DNA from: Acidimicrobiales bacterium | GTDB taxonomy: Bacteria; Actinomycetota; Acidimicrobiia; Acidimicrobiales; SZUA-35 | Direction of reading: 5' to 3' | Length of the DNA: 64,000 bases | NCBI GenBank assembly: GCA_028285495.1 | Contig: JANQPB010000039.1 | Location: forward strand, 1 to 64,000 | Shown: piece by piece, positions 17,056 through 25,815 of the stretch | Layout: each line of letters starts with the position of its first letter | How positions within the stretch are numbered: the stretch's first letter is position 1 | Translations under genes and position numbers: made by a program | The notes under the pieces: generated by a model | What the model was told of the DNA's origin: nothing | The model's database searches: none | Seen by the model: the letters and a program-made list of their open reading frames with translations, nothing else

Positions 17056-18141
17056 CTAGTTGGCCGCGGTGTCGTCCCAGCCCTGGACGACCGGTAGCAC
17101 CTCGGTGGCGAACAGCCGCATGCTGGCCTCGGCCTCGTCGATCGGGATGCCGCCGTAGCGGAAGCAGGTCCCGAGCTCGAACGGTCCGATCAGCTCCCGC
17201 CGCTGGCGCAGGGTCTCGACGATCTGGTCGGGCGTGCCGTGGGCGCAGGCCGACATGAAGCCGTCGAGGAACCCGCTCTCGCCGATCCGGCTGAGGACCT
17301 CGGCCGCCTGGGCGTAGGCCTCGTAGCCCTCGATGTCGGCGAAGTGATCGCCCATGACCTCGTAGTGGTCGAGCACGCTGGCCAGATAGCTGGCCTGGTA
17401 CGTCCTGGCCCGCTCGGCCGCCACGTCGGCGTCGGCGTGGCAGTAGACGAAGTCGGCGGTCATCGGCGGTGGCGGCTCCTCCCCGTGGTACTCCCGGTAG
17501 AGGCTGCGCCAGCGCTCGATCGAGGGCAGCCTGGCCGTCCACGAGCGGTCGGCGAACATGACCATCCTGGCCCGGAGCCTGGCCGCCGACTCGACCGAGT
17601 CGTCGGAGCTGGCCACCGCATAGGTCCGGTCGGCGAAGTCGCGGCTCGGGGCCGGACGGATCTGGACCCGCTCCTGCGGGTAGTAGGGGCCATCGCCCTC
17701 GATCCAGCCGGTCCTGAGCGCGTCGAGGACCATCGTCGCCCCCTCGTCGAACCGGCCCCGAGACTCGTCCATCTCGATGCCACGGAACCCGGCGTACTCC
17801 CGCCTCGACAGCCCACGGCCCATCCCGAAGCGGACCCGGCCGCCCGAGAGCTGATCGAGCAGCGAGATCCTCTCGGCCACCCGGACCGGCTCGTTCCACG
17901 GCATGATCACCGCCGCCGTGCCGAGGTCGATCCGCTCGGTCACGCCGGCCAGGTAGGCCAGCAGCTGGGTGTTGTCCGGGCAGAACGAGTAGTCGAAGAA
18001 GTGGTGCTCGGCCGGCCAGAGGCAGTCGAAGCCGAGCTCCTCGGCCAGTAGCGCGAGCCGCAGCTCCTCGGCGGCGACGTCGTCGTCGCTGTGGTCGGGC
18101 CAGCCCCATCGGGCGAAGACCATCTGCATGCCGACGTCCAT
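17056..18141 (-). CDS. Luciferase-like flavin/F420 monooxygenase
   Basis: The 361-residue TIM-barrel protein of the bacterial luciferase superfamily oxidises or reduces substrates with FMN or F420. Characteristic segments are GFDCLWPAEHHFFDY, the SLLDQLSGGRVRFGMGRG strand-turn and GTPDQIVETLRQRR near the end. The EHHF motif is typical of the flavin-dependent branch. The start at ATG 18141 is supported by AGGGGG seven bases upstream; longer readings run into the promoter at 18178-18183. It is the first gene of a leftward operon with an MDR oxidoreductase and an acyl-CoA synthetase. Confidence 0.88.
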   Translation of the reverse strand: MDVGMQMVFARWGWPDHSDDDVAAEELRLALLAEELGFDCLWPAEHHFFDYSFCPDNTQLLAYLAGVTERIDLGTAAVIMPWNEPVRVAERISLLDQLSGGRVRFGMGRGLSRREYAGFRGIEMDESRGRFDEGATMVLDALRTGWIEGDGPYYPQERVQIRPAPSRDFADRTYAVASSDDSVESAARLRARMVMFADRSWTARLPSIERWRSLYREYHGEEPPPPMTADFVYCHADADVAAERARTYQASYLASVLDHYEVMGDHFADIEGYEAYAQAAEVLSRIGESGFLDGFMSACAHGTPDQIVETLRQRRELIGPFELGTCFRYGGIPIDEAEASMRLFATEVLPVVQGWDDTAAN

Positions 18142-18177
18142 GGCGTAACCCCCTGCTGCGAACTGCGGCTCGATCCG

Positions 18178-18183
18178 AACATA
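18178..18183 (-). promoter_or_regulatory. Probable minus-10 (TATGTT) of the luciferase-like operon
   Basis: TATGTT on the minus strand lies 36 bases before ATG 18141. This would give a short leader containing the AGGGGG ribosome-binding site. The minus-35 is not clear. Confidence 0.4.
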
Positions 18184-18256
18184 GGCCACCGGTCCGTCGG
18201 GTTCTATTCCGGCTCGTGGCCCGGGCGGCCCCGCCGCCTCGGTCGGGCCGGCGAGC

Positions 18257-19129
18257 TCACGGCCGTGGCGCGTGATCCTCGACGTAGGCCAGGATCTCGT
18301 CGGTCGAGCGGTGCCAACCCGGCTGGAGGACGAGCCGGTCGACGCCGAGCTCGGCGTAGGCCTCGACGTCACCCGGACCGGGCCGGCGGACCGGGGTGAT
18401 GCTGATCTCGAGCGGGCCGAGGTGGTCCGGTCGACCGTGCTCGTCGGCCGCCCGCCTGAGCCGCTCGACGTCGGCCGCCGTGGTCTCCAGGTCTCGCATG
18501 AACCCGTACCAGCCGTTGGCCAGGGTCACCGCTCGGCGGGCGGCGGCCTCCGAGTGGCCGCCGACGATCGTGTGCAGCTCGGCCTGGGCCGGCTTCGGGT
18601 TGGCGGTGACGCCATCGAAGCGGACGAACTCCCCGTCGAAGCTCACGGCATCACCGGACCACAGGGTCCGCATCGCCGCCAGGTACTCGTCCGATCGGGC
18701 GCCCCGACGGGCCATCGGCGTCGAGCAGGCGGTCATCTCCGGTTCCAGGTACCCGACGCCGAGCCCGAACAGCAGCCGCCCGCCCGAGACGTAGTCGAGG
18801 GAAGCCAGGCTCTTGGCCAGGACGGCCGGTTGGCGCTGGGGCAGGATGATGATGCCGGTGCCGAGCTTGATCGTCGAGGTCACGGCGGCGATGGCGGCCA
18901 GGGCGACGGCGGTGTCGACGAAGATCGTCTCGGGCGGAGCCGGAGACGGCGGGGCCTGGGGGTCGGGCAACACGATGTGCTCACCGGTCCAGACCGACTC
19001 GTAGCCGGCCTCCTCGGCTGCGGCGGCGATGCGGAGCATCGAACCGGGATCGGCGCCCATGTTGATGCCGAAGAGCCCGATGCGGGGCTCACCGGCGTCG
19101 AGCGCCAGGGTCTGACCGTCGAGTGCCAT
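18257..19129 (-). CDS. LLM-class F420-dependent oxidoreductase
   Basis: The 290-residue protein is a second luciferase-like TIM barrel, closer to the actinobacterial F420-dependent group. It has YESVWTGEHIVLPD, IKLGTGIIILPQRQPAVLAKSLASLDYVSGGRLLFGLGVGYL, and a PLEISITPVRRPGPGDVEAYAELGVDRLVLQP C-terminal strand pair. F420 enzymes of this type reduce or oxidise enoyl or hydride-accepting substrates. ATG 19129 stands six bases after CAGCAT, compatible with a leaderless message. It is separated from the downstream luciferase-like gene by 115 bp containing a promoter. Confidence 0.88.
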   Translation of the reverse strand: MALDGQTLALDAGEPRIGLFGINMGADPGSMLRIAAAAEEAGYESVWTGEHIVLPDPQAPPSPAPPETIFVDTAVALAAIAAVTSTIKLGTGIIILPQRQPAVLAKSLASLDYVSGGRLLFGLGVGYLEPEMTACSTPMARRGARSDEYLAAMRTLWSGDAVSFDGEFVRFDGVTANPKPAQAELHTIVGGHSEAAARRAVTLANGWYGFMRDLETTAADVERLRRAADEHGRPDHLGPLEISITPVRRPGPGDVEAYAELGVDRLVLQPGWHRSTDEILAYVEDHAPRP

Positions 19130-19233
19130 GGCGACATGCTGGCACCGGGCCCCTCGCCGGTCGAGCCGGCTGCGGGATGGGCGGCGCGGCAGGCGACCAT
19201 GGCCGCCACCTCGACACCGACGGGCACGCGCCG

Positions 19234-19593
19234 TCAGGTATCGGGCCGGTCCGCCGACCGGTCGGTCGGCTCGGTCGGCGACAGCGACCGGGCGAGCAGG
19301 TCGAGGCGGCCCTGCCAGTCGGACTCGACCCGGGCGAGCCAGCGCCGGATGTCGTCGAAGCCCTCGGTCCTGGCTTCGAACCGGGTCTCGCGGCCGACCC
19401 GGGCCGACTCGGCCACCCCCGCCCCGGCCAGCAGCTGGAGGTGCTTGGCGACGGCCTGGCGGCTGATGTCGAGCTGACCGGCGAGGACGGTGGCCGTGCT
19501 CGGACCGTCGCGGACCAGCAACTCGAGGATGTGGCGCCGGGTCGGGTCGGCCAGCGCCCCGAACGGGTCCCCCTCGTGCACGGCAGGACTCAC
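19234..19593 (-). CDS. ArsR-family transcriptional regulator
   Basis: The 119-residue winged-helix repressor has a clear HTH (TATVLAGQLDISRQAVAKHLQLLAGAGV), preceded by ALADPTRRHILELLV. It lacks the cysteine pairs of metal-sensing ArsR/SmtB proteins. It therefore belongs to the large non-metal group that pairs with SRPBCC proteins, as it does here (7-base gap). The GTG at 19593 is the best start. It probably controls the operator region at 20127-20232, which it shares with clpP. Confidence 0.88.
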   Translation of the reverse strand: MSPAVHEGDPFGALADPTRRHILELLVRDGPSTATVLAGQLDISRQAVAKHLQLLAGAGVAESARVGRETRFEARTEGFDDIRRWLARVESDWQGRLDLLARSLSPTEPTDRSADRPDT

Positions 19594-19600
19594 GGCGGGC

Positions 19601-20119
19601 TCAGACCGGCGACAGGCACGTGGCCACGGTGAGCACCGCCAGGCGCCATGACCAGAGCCCGATCGGGAGGCGGGCCGTGCCACCCCGAGGCGGTGCCGCT
19701 GCGTTCCCCGGGCGCGTTCCCGACGGTGCGGCCACGGTCGGGGCGGTGGCGGTGGCGGCGGTCCGGGCGAGGACGGGTCGGCGCTCGACGACCCGGACCC
19801 GGGTGCCGCCGGTGATCGGTTCGAGCGTGATCGACACCTCGGTGCGGTCGGCCGGGCGGAGCGCGGGCCACCAGGTGAAGTCGAGGCGACGGCCGTCGTC
19901 GATGCGGTCGACCTTGCCCCGCCTGGTCGCCCCGCCGACCGGGTCGGGCAGCGCGACCAGGCCACCGGGTCGGACGTCGATGCTGGACCCCGTCCCCATC
20001 CACGGGGCCAGGCCCTCGGCGGTGGTGATGGCCGACCAGGCGGCCTCGGGCTCGGCGTCCAGGTCGACGAACACGTCCACCTCAGGCGGGAGGCTCACGT
20101 CCTCGGGCGAAGGGTTCAT
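19601..20119 (-). CDS. SRPBCC (AHSA1-like) ligand-binding domain protein
   Basis: The 172-residue protein has a START/Bet v1-like fold. The pattern is EVDVFVDLDAEPEAAWSAITTAEGLAPWMG at the N-terminus, followed by GGLVALPDP, RLDFTWWPALRPADRTEVSITLEP and GGTRVRVVE. It would bind a small hydrophobic ligand. A last segment of about 40 residues is Ala/Pro/Arg rich. ATG 20119 lies seven bases after TATCGT, so the message is probably leaderless. It forms an operon with the ArsR regulator; such pairs are common, the SRPBCC partner being a likely effector-binding or detoxification protein. Confidence 0.85.
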   Translation of the reverse strand: MNPSPEDVSLPPEVDVFVDLDAEPEAAWSAITTAEGLAPWMGTGSSIDVRPGGLVALPDPVGGATRRGKVDRIDDGRRLDFTWWPALRPADRTEVSITLEPITGGTRVRVVERRPVLARTAATATAPTVAAPSGTRPGNAAAPPRGGTARLPIGLWSWRLAVLTVATCLSPV

Positions 20120-20126
20120 GGGACCG

Positions 20127-20232
20127 ACGATACCGCCGGAGCGACCCGAAAGGCAATCACACGGTTGCGCGTCGAGGCCGGCCGGCGTACGGTGGCCACC
20201 ATCAACGCGCAACCATTGAATTGCGCATTGAT
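20127..20232. promoter_or_regulatory. Divergent SRPBCC-arsR / clpP promoters with nested palindromes
   Basis: Leftward: TTGCCT (20151-20156), an 18-base spacer and TATCGT (20127-20132), seven bases before the SRPBCC ATG. Rightward: TTGCGC (20165-20170), a 17-base spacer and TACGGT (20188-20193). Two inverted repeats overlay these. GGTTGCGCGT (20163-20172) pairs with ACGCGCAACC (20205-20214). ATCAAcGCGCAA (20201-20212) pairs with TTGCGCaTTGAT (20221-20232) at 11 of 12 positions. All contain the half-site GCGCAA, and together they cover the clpP minus-35 and start point. They are the likely binding sites of the adjacent ArsR regulator. Confidence 0.65.
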
Positions 20233-20267
20233 GCGGGCGCCCACACGACGAACGGAGATCCTTCGAC

Positions 20268-20990
20268 ATGAGCTACCTCGTCCCCACCGTCATCGAGCAG
20301 ACCAGCAGAGGTGAGCGCAGCTTCGACCTCTACTCGCGGCTGCTCGCCGATCGTGTGGTGTTCCTCGGCACCGAGATCGACGACACCAGCGCCAACCTGG
20401 TCATCGGCCAGCTCCTGCACCTGGAGTCGCAGAACGACGAGCGCGACATCCAGCTCTACATCAACTCCCCCGGCGGCTCGGTCACCGCCGGGTTCGGGAT
20501 CTACGACACGATGCAGTACATCGGGCCGGACGTGTCGACGATCTGCGTCGGCCAGGCCGCCTCGTGGGCGGCGGTGCTGCTGGCCGGGGGTGCCCCGGGC
20601 AAGCGGCTGGCGCTGCCGAACGCCCGGGTGCTGATCCACCAGCCCCACGGCGGGGCCCAGGGCCAGGCCACCGACATGGAGATCCAGCTCGAGGAGATGC
20701 GGCTCGCCCGCCGCCGCATCGAGGAGCTGCTGTCGTACCACACCGGCCAGGACCTGGAGCGGATCGCCGCCGACATCGAGCGCGACTACATCGTCCGGGG
20801 CGACGAGGCGGTCGACTACGGGCTGGTCGACGAGGTGATCGCCCACCGCCTGCCAGGCGAGGCCCGCCGGGTCCCCGGCTACAAGTCGGGGGCGGGCCTG
20901 GAGGCCGTCACGCCGGCCCACCCCGACGTCGAGCCGGTCGAGGAGGAGCGGCCCGACACCGAGCCGGCCTCCGACGACGGAGCGGGCTAA
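20268..20990 (+). CDS. clpP: ATP-dependent Clp protease proteolytic subunit
   Basis: The 240-residue protein is the serine-protease chamber subunit used with ClpX/ClpC unfoldases. The triad is S99 (GQAASWAAV), H124 (LIHQPHGG) and D173 (ERDYIVRGDEA). LYINSPGGSV is the oxyanion strand. The sequence runs about 40 residues past the usual end as an acidic Pro/Glu tail (DVEPVEEERPDTEP). GGAGA lies about 10 bases before ATG 20268. It is monocistronic here, unlike the usual actinobacterial clpP1-clpP2 pair, and shares its control region with an SRPBCC-ArsR operon. Its TAA overlaps the convergent stop of the next gene within the four bases CTAA. Confidence 0.95.
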   Translation: MSYLVPTVIEQTSRGERSFDLYSRLLADRVVFLGTEIDDTSANLVIGQLLHLESQNDERDIQLYINSPGGSVTAGFGIYDTMQYIGPDVSTICVGQAASWAAVLLAGGAPGKRLALPNARVLIHQPHGGAQGQATDMEIQLEEMRLARRRIEELLSYHTGQDLERIAADIERDYIVRGDEAVDYGLVDEVIAHRLPGEARRVPGYKSGAGLEAVTPAHPDVEPVEEERPDTEPASDDGAG

Positions 20991-23092
20991 CCGACCCTGG
21001 CCGACTCGATGACCGGCAGGAAGACCTCGTCGACGAGCCGATCGACCTCGGCTGCGGTGGCCACCAGCACCACCAGGATCCCGTCGGCCCCGGTGCTGGC
21101 GGCGAGGCGAACCACCTGATCGGGATCGTCGTCCGATGCGAAGGTCTGCCACTCCCGCCCACCGACCTCGAGGGGCTCACCCGGTTCGAAGGTGACCTCG
21201 AGCTGAGCCTGGATGAGGTCGACGAGGAAGTCGGGGGCCGCACCGGCGGTCGGCTGGACGACCAGCGACGTCTGGTCGATGGCGGTCAGCTGGCGGGCGA
21301 AGACGCCGGCTCCGGCATCCTCCCACCCGTCCGGGCGCAGTCCCTCGACCCGGAACGGTGACTCGATCGTGAACTCGACGAGCTGGATGGCCACGTCGCC
21401 GGCCCCCTCGACCCACGCCGGGCGGGGGGCGGCGGCGATGCACGAGCTGTCCGGCTCGGCCGTCGGCTCGGCCAAGAAGGCGGCGACCAGCTCGGCCCCG
21501 CACTCGGTCGGGGCGATGCCGTGTCCCTCGTTCGGGAACAGGAAGGAGACGTGGTTGCCGAGGTTGGCGGCGACGACGTCGGCGTTGCCCGGCCGGGTGA
21601 TCGGGTCGTAGGCGCCGGCGAGCAGCAGCGCCGGCACGTCGGTGACCACCGGCTCGGCTTCGACGTCCGGCGCCGAGCCAGAGCCGAAGACCTCGCAGAT
21701 GTCGAACAGGGTGGCTTCGCCGTCGAGCTCGCCGAGCCGCTCGTAGCCGGGGCCGGTCGGGGCGTTGGCCACCAGGTCGGCCGCCGACTCGAAGGCGATC
21801 TCCTCGTTGCACTCCACGGCCAGCTGCATGCCGGACGCCGAGTACGGGAGGTTGGTCACGCCGATCGAGCCGAGGAACTCGACGGTGTCGTGGTCGCCGG
21901 CCTCGACCTCGCCGACCATGCCGGGGACGAGCGAGAAGGCCGAGCGATCGTAGAGGGCCTGGAACACCAGCCCGAGCACGTCGTCGCCGTCGACGACCGC
22001 CGGCACCGTCGTGCCATCGACGAGGTTGCGGTACTCGACCTCGATCGGCTCGGCGTCGAGGCGATCGAGCAGGGCGAAGAACCGGTTCTCGAGGTCCGGG
22101 TTGGCCTCGTTGCAGCCCGGGTCGGCGGCACAGCCCCGGAAGAGCTGTTCGTAGGCCCCCTGGGCCTCGGCCGCCAGGTTCGACCAGAGGTCGGCCTCGA
22201 CCGGCACGATCGAGTCGAGCACCATCGAGCGGACCGAGCCCGGGTACTGGCGCACGTAGGTCTGGGCCAGGCGGGTGCCATACGAGATCCCGAGCAGGTT
22301 CAGCTGGTCATAGCCGAGCAGGCCCCGGATCGCCTCGACGTCATTGGCGCTGGCCACGCTGTTGTAGGCCTCGAGGTCCACCCCGGCCCGGGTGAGCCGG
22401 TCGCGGCAGTCGGCGGTCGCCGCCAGCACGACCTCGGCCTCGGTCCCGGGGGCGAGCTCCCCGGCGATCTCGGCCAGCTCGACCTCGTCGAGCTCGGGGC
22501 ACGCCAGCGACGGCTCCGACAGCCCGACTCCCCGCTGGTCGAACACCAGGTAGTCGCGAGGGCCGGTCTGGGGCCCGTGGAGCGAGCCGAAGCTGGTCCA
22601 CAGCAGGTCGAGGGTCGCCGCCCCGGGACCGCCGTCGAGGTAGATGGTGGCGTCGCTCCCCCCGGGCCCGTCGTCGGCCTCGAAGACAGCAACCGGCAGG
22701 ACCACCCGGTCGTCCGGGTCGGGATCGCTCCAGTCCTCGGGCACCGACACCTGGTAGCAGGACGGCTCCTGGGGCAGCGGGACCGGTTCGTCGAATGCGC
22801 AGGTGACCGGTTCGATCGAGGCGGACGAGGCCGGATCGGCGACGGCCCCGACGGGCAGGTCGGCCGCACCGGGGGCCGGGTCGGCGTCATCGGCGCCGGC
22901 CGGCTCGTCACCGTCCTCGACGCCAACCTCGTCGTCGCCGGCCGAGTCGGTCGGAGCCGCCTCGGTCCCCTCGTCGTCACCGAGGCCGGGCTCCTCGTCG
23001 AAGCCCTGATTGACGCAGGCAGACGCCACGAGCGCGAGGGCGAGCAGGACGACGGTTCGGCGGAGACGGCGGACCCGACCAGGTTCGTGCAC
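20987..23092 (-). CDS. Secreted lipoprotein alpha/beta-hydrolase (tripeptidyl aminopeptidase-like)
   Basis: The 701-residue protein has a lipoprotein signal (LLALALVASAC, cysteine at about residue 26), an Asp/Glu-rich spacer to about residue 100, and an alpha/beta-hydrolase domain like Streptomyces tripeptidyl aminopeptidases. The YLDGGPG oxyanion loop, FDQRGVGLSEPS, nucleophile GISYGT, acid in LLAGAYDPITRP and histidine in NEGHGIAP are all visible. An extra C-terminal domain of about 160 residues (VQLVEFTIESPFRVEG onward) is not recognised. It would release peptides from protein substrates outside the membrane. GTG 23092 lies exactly six bases after TACCGT, which supports a leaderless start. 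Confidence 0.88.
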   Translation of the reverse strand: MHEPGRVRRLRRTVVLLALALVASACVNQGFDEEPGLGDDEGTEAAPTDSAGDDEVGVEDGDEPAGADDADPAPGAADLPVGAVADPASSASIEPVTCAFDEPVPLPQEPSCYQVSVPEDWSDPDPDDRVVLPVAVFEADDGPGGSDATIYLDGGPGAATLDLLWTSFGSLHGPQTGPRDYLVFDQRGVGLSEPSLACPELDEVELAEIAGELAPGTEAEVVLAATADCRDRLTRAGVDLEAYNSVASANDVEAIRGLLGYDQLNLLGISYGTRLAQTYVRQYPGSVRSMVLDSIVPVEADLWSNLAAEAQGAYEQLFRGCAADPGCNEANPDLENRFFALLDRLDAEPIEVEYRNLVDGTTVPAVVDGDDVLGLVFQALYDRSAFSLVPGMVGEVEAGDHDTVEFLGSIGVTNLPYSASGMQLAVECNEEIAFESAADLVANAPTGPGYERLGELDGEATLFDICEVFGSGSAPDVEAEPVVTDVPALLLAGAYDPITRPGNADVVAANLGNHVSFLFPNEGHGIAPTECGAELVAAFLAEPTAEPDSSCIAAAPRPAWVEGAGDVAIQLVEFTIESPFRVEGLRPDGWEDAGAGVFARQLTAIDQTSLVVQPTAGAAPDFLVDLIQAQLEVTFEPGEPLEVGGREWQTFASDDDPDQVVRLAASTGADGILVVLVATAAEVDRLVDEVFLPVIESARVG

Positions 23093-23151
23093 CGCCTCAC
23101 GGTAGTGGCAATCCCCGGCGAGCCGGCGTCGGCGGACGGTACGGTCGCGGG
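23093..23151. promoter_or_regulatory. Back-to-back leaderless promoters
   Basis: On the minus strand TACCGT (23099-23104) stands six bases before GTG 23092. On the plus strand TACGGT (23140-23145) stands six bases before ATG 23152. Both genes thus appear to be transcribed from their first codon, with about 60 bp between start codons. Confidence 0.65.
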
Positions 23152-24786
23152 ATGGGGACCGCCGAGCTGTCCGACGTGAGCTTCGCCTACGACACCGGGC
23201 CAGCGGTGCTGAACGGCGTGTCGTTCAAGGTCGGTCGGGGTGACCACACGGCCCTCGTCGGGGCAAACGGCGCCGGGAAGACCACGGTGCTCCGGCTGCT
23301 GGCCGGCCAGCTCGACCCGACCGAGGGCACCGTCGGCACCTCGGGGTCGGTCGCCTACATGGACCAGATGATCGGGACGACGCCCGGCTCGACCGTTCGC
23401 GACCTCTACCTCTCGCTCTCCCCCACCCGTTTCGTCGACGCGGCCGCCGGGCTGGCCGTGGCCGAGCGGGCGCTTGGCGAGACCGTCGGCCATCCGGACC
23501 GGTCGGAGGCGGCCGGGGTCCGCTACGCCGAGGCCCTGGCCCGATGGGAGCAGCTCGGCGGGTACGACCTCGAGGTCCACTGGGCGGCCTGCGCCGACCG
23601 GGCGGTCGGCCTCGGCTGGTCGGAGGTGGCCGACCGGCCGACCACCAGTTTCTCGGGTGGCGAGCAGAAGCGGCTGGCCCTGGAGCTGCTGTTCGAGTCC
23701 GAGCACGAGCTGCTGCTGCTCGACGAGCCGGACAACTTCCTCGACGTCCCCGGCAAGGAGTGGCTGGCCGATCGGCTCGACGCCTGCGGCAAGACGATCC
23801 TGTTCATCTCCCACGATCGGGCGCTGCTGGCCGCCGCCTCCCGCAAGGTGGTGACGATCGAGACCGAGGGGGCGTGGACCCACGGGGCGTCGTTCGCCAC
23901 GTGGGCCGAGGCCAGGCGGGACCGCAACAGCCGGATCGACGAGCTGCACCGCCGCTGGGACGAGGAGCGGGCCCGCCTCGTCGCCCACGTCAAGGAGATG
24001 AAGCGCCGGGCCTCGTTCTCCGACACCTTCGCCCCGAAGGCCAAGGCGGCCGAGAGCCGGCTCCGCCAGTTCGACGAGAAGGGTCGGCCACCGGCGCCGG
24101 TGGCCGAGCAGCAGGTCGACATGCGGCTCACCGGCGGGCGAACCGGCAAGCGGGCGGTGATGCTGGAGCAATTGGAGCTGAGCGACCTGACGTTCCCGTT
24201 CGACGCCGAGATCTGGTTCGGCGACCGCATCGGCGTCGTCGGCCGCAACGGCACCGGCAAGAGCCACTTCCTCCGCCTGCTGGCCGGCGAGCCGGTCGAC
24301 CACGATGGCTCGTGGCGGCTCGGGGCCGGGGTGGTGCCCGGCATGTTCTCCCAGACCCACCGCCATCCCGAGCTGGAGGGGCGGACGCTGATGGACATCC
24401 TCACCGAGGACCACATCGCCACCCAGATCAACGCCCGAGGCACGGCGACGGCGCTGCTGCGACGCTACGAGCTGCAGCCGTCGGCGGACGAGCGATGGGA
24501 CAACCTGTCCGGTGGCCAGCAGGCCCGGTTCCAGATCCTGCTGCTCGAGCTGGGCGGGGCCACCCTGCTGCTGCTCGACGAGCCGACCGACAACCTCGAC
24601 GTGGCCTCGGCCGAGGCCCTCGAGGTCGGGCTCGCCGCCTTCGAGGGCACGGTGCTGGCGGTCAGCCACGACCGCTGGTTCCTCCGCTCGTTCGACCACT
24701 TCCTGGTCTTCGACGACGACGGCGAGGTCCACCACGCCGACGCCCCCGACCGGGCCTGGACCCCGAGCGCGCCGACCGGGCCCTGA
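23152..24786 (+). CDS. ABC-F family ATPase
   Basis: The 544-residue protein has two ABC ATPase modules and no membrane domain, so it is an ABC-F ribosome-associated translation factor rather than a transporter. Module 1: Walker A GANGAGKTT, signature SFSGGEQKRLAL, Walker B LLLLDEPDNFLD. Module 2: GRNGTGKSH, NLSGGQQARFQIL, LLLLDEPTDNLD. A charged linker rich in Arg/Lys/Glu at about 250-310 corresponds to the P-site tRNA-interaction motif. Some members protect ribosomes from antibiotics; others assist stalled ribosomes. Which applies cannot be told. It is probably leaderless (TACGGT six bases upstream of the ATG). Confidence 0.92.
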   Translation: MGTAELSDVSFAYDTGPAVLNGVSFKVGRGDHTALVGANGAGKTTVLRLLAGQLDPTEGTVGTSGSVAYMDQMIGTTPGSTVRDLYLSLSPTRFVDAAAGLAVAERALGETVGHPDRSEAAGVRYAEALARWEQLGGYDLEVHWAACADRAVGLGWSEVADRPTTSFSGGEQKRLALELLFESEHELLLLDEPDNFLDVPGKEWLADRLDACGKTILFISHDRALLAAASRKVVTIETEGAWTHGASFATWAEARRDRNSRIDELHRRWDEERARLVAHVKEMKRRASFSDTFAPKAKAAESRLRQFDEKGRPPAPVAEQQVDMRLTGGRTGKRAVMLEQLELSDLTFPFDAEIWFGDRIGVVGRNGTGKSHFLRLLAGEPVDHDGSWRLGAGVVPGMFSQTHRHPELEGRTLMDILTEDHIATQINARGTATALLRRYELQPSADERWDNLSGGQQARFQILLLELGGATLLLLDEPTDNLDVASAEALEVGLAAFEGTVLAVSHDRWFLRSFDHFLVFDDDGEVHHADAPDRAWTPSAPTGP

Positions 24787-24830
24787 CGGGCCTCGGTGGG
24801 CACTCGGGACCTGGCCCGGCCGTTGGCCGA

Positions 24831-25700
24831 TCAGCGCCTCCCGCGCCGGCCGCCGTGGCAGGCCAGGGGGTCGGTGCTGAAGCCGGAGCCGTCGATCAGG
24901 GCGACGGTCGGGGCGATGATGAGATCACCTCGGACGTTGACCGCGTCGAGGTTGGCCAGGGCGACCAGGGCGATGCCGTCGTTGGCCAGGGCGGTGAAGG
25001 TGGCCGAGAAGTCGGCATCGTTGTGTGCGTCCGGCCCATAGGCATCGGAGCCGACGCCGTCGATCCGCCGCTTGTCGAAGAGCCACTGGACCGCCTCACC
25101 CGAGAAGCCCGGGTTCGGATTGACGTTGCCGTCGAAGAAGTCGTCCTGGTTGGCCACGTTGTCGAGGTCGTCCTGGGCGACGACCTCGGCCCCCCAGAAC
25201 GCCTCGGCCCCGGTCTGCAGCACCACCAGCGCGCCCCGAGGGATCCGACCGTGGCGTCGCTCGTAGGCCCGGATGTCGGCGATCTCCACGAACGGCACGT
25301 CGCCGTCGAACGTCATCTCCCGCACGTCGATCTTGTAGGCCGGCCAGACGAACTCGTCGGCCCGGAGCTCGTCGACCGTTCGCCCGCCGGCGATGAAGTG
25401 GGCCGGGGCGTCCAGGTGGGTACCCGCGTGGGCGCCGGTGGCGATGTCCTCGACGAGGAAGAAGTCCTGCTCGACCGTGTACTCGTCCTCGATCCGGACC
25501 GCCGGGTCGAACGCGAACAGCGTCATGTCCTCGGCCATCTCGTGGCCGAGCCTGGTCATGCCGCCAGGGCAGCTCATGCTGGCCGCCTTCGGCCCGGCCC
25601 CCCTGATGACGAGCCCGCTGACCGCAGCGCCACCGGCCGCACTGAGCAGGATGGCGCCGGCGATCACGGCGACGACGCCGAGGCGTCTCGATCTGGTCAT
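24831..25700 (-). CDS. Membrane-anchored cyclase-family metal hydrolase
   Basis: The 289-residue protein belongs to the kynurenine formamidase/cyclase family of metal-dependent amidohydrolases. The metal motif H-x-G-T-H-x-D-x-P-x-H is present as HAGTHLDAPAHF, and the distal DAYGPDAHNDADF segment fits the second cluster of ligands. An N-terminal hydrophobic stretch (VVAVIAGAILLSAAGGAAVSGLV) suggests an uncleaved anchor or signal peptide, so it acts outside the cytoplasm, unlike most relatives. ATG 25700 was chosen over an upstream ATG because AGGGGGA precedes it. The substrate is unknown. It converges on the ABC-F gene. Confidence 0.8.
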   Translation of the reverse strand: MTRSRRLGVVAVIAGAILLSAAGGAAVSGLVIRGAGPKAASMSCPGGMTRLGHEMAEDMTLFAFDPAVRIEDEYTVEQDFFLVEDIATGAHAGTHLDAPAHFIAGGRTVDELRADEFVWPAYKIDVREMTFDGDVPFVEIADIRAYERRHGRIPRGALVVLQTGAEAFWGAEVVAQDDLDNVANQDDFFDGNVNPNPGFSGEAVQWLFDKRRIDGVGSDAYGPDAHNDADFSATFTALANDGIALVALANLDAVNVRGDLIIAPTVALIDGSGFSTDPLACHGGRRGRR

Positions 25701-25803
25701 CGTGTTGTCCCCCTGGGTGGTGTCACCCGGCCCCCGACCGGCCACCCGTCGCCGACGACGACGCTAGTCGACGCCCGGCGTGCGCGCCGACGGAGGCGGA
25801 ACC

Positions 25804-25809
25804 TAGGGT
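25804..25809 (+). promoter_or_regulatory. Leaderless minus-10 TAGGGT
   Basis: TAGGGT ends exactly six bases before ATG 25816, placing the transcription start at or next to the start codon. Confidence 0.6.
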
Positions 25810-25815
25810 GGCGCA

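Noticed and set aside
20987..20990. Overlapping convergent stops of clpP and the lipoprotein peptidase (CTAA)
   Set aside because: A compact arrangement, but not by itself evidence of regulation.
24778..24793. Possible terminator overlapping the ABC-F stop codon
   Set aside because: The stem is only five pairs and could be chance.
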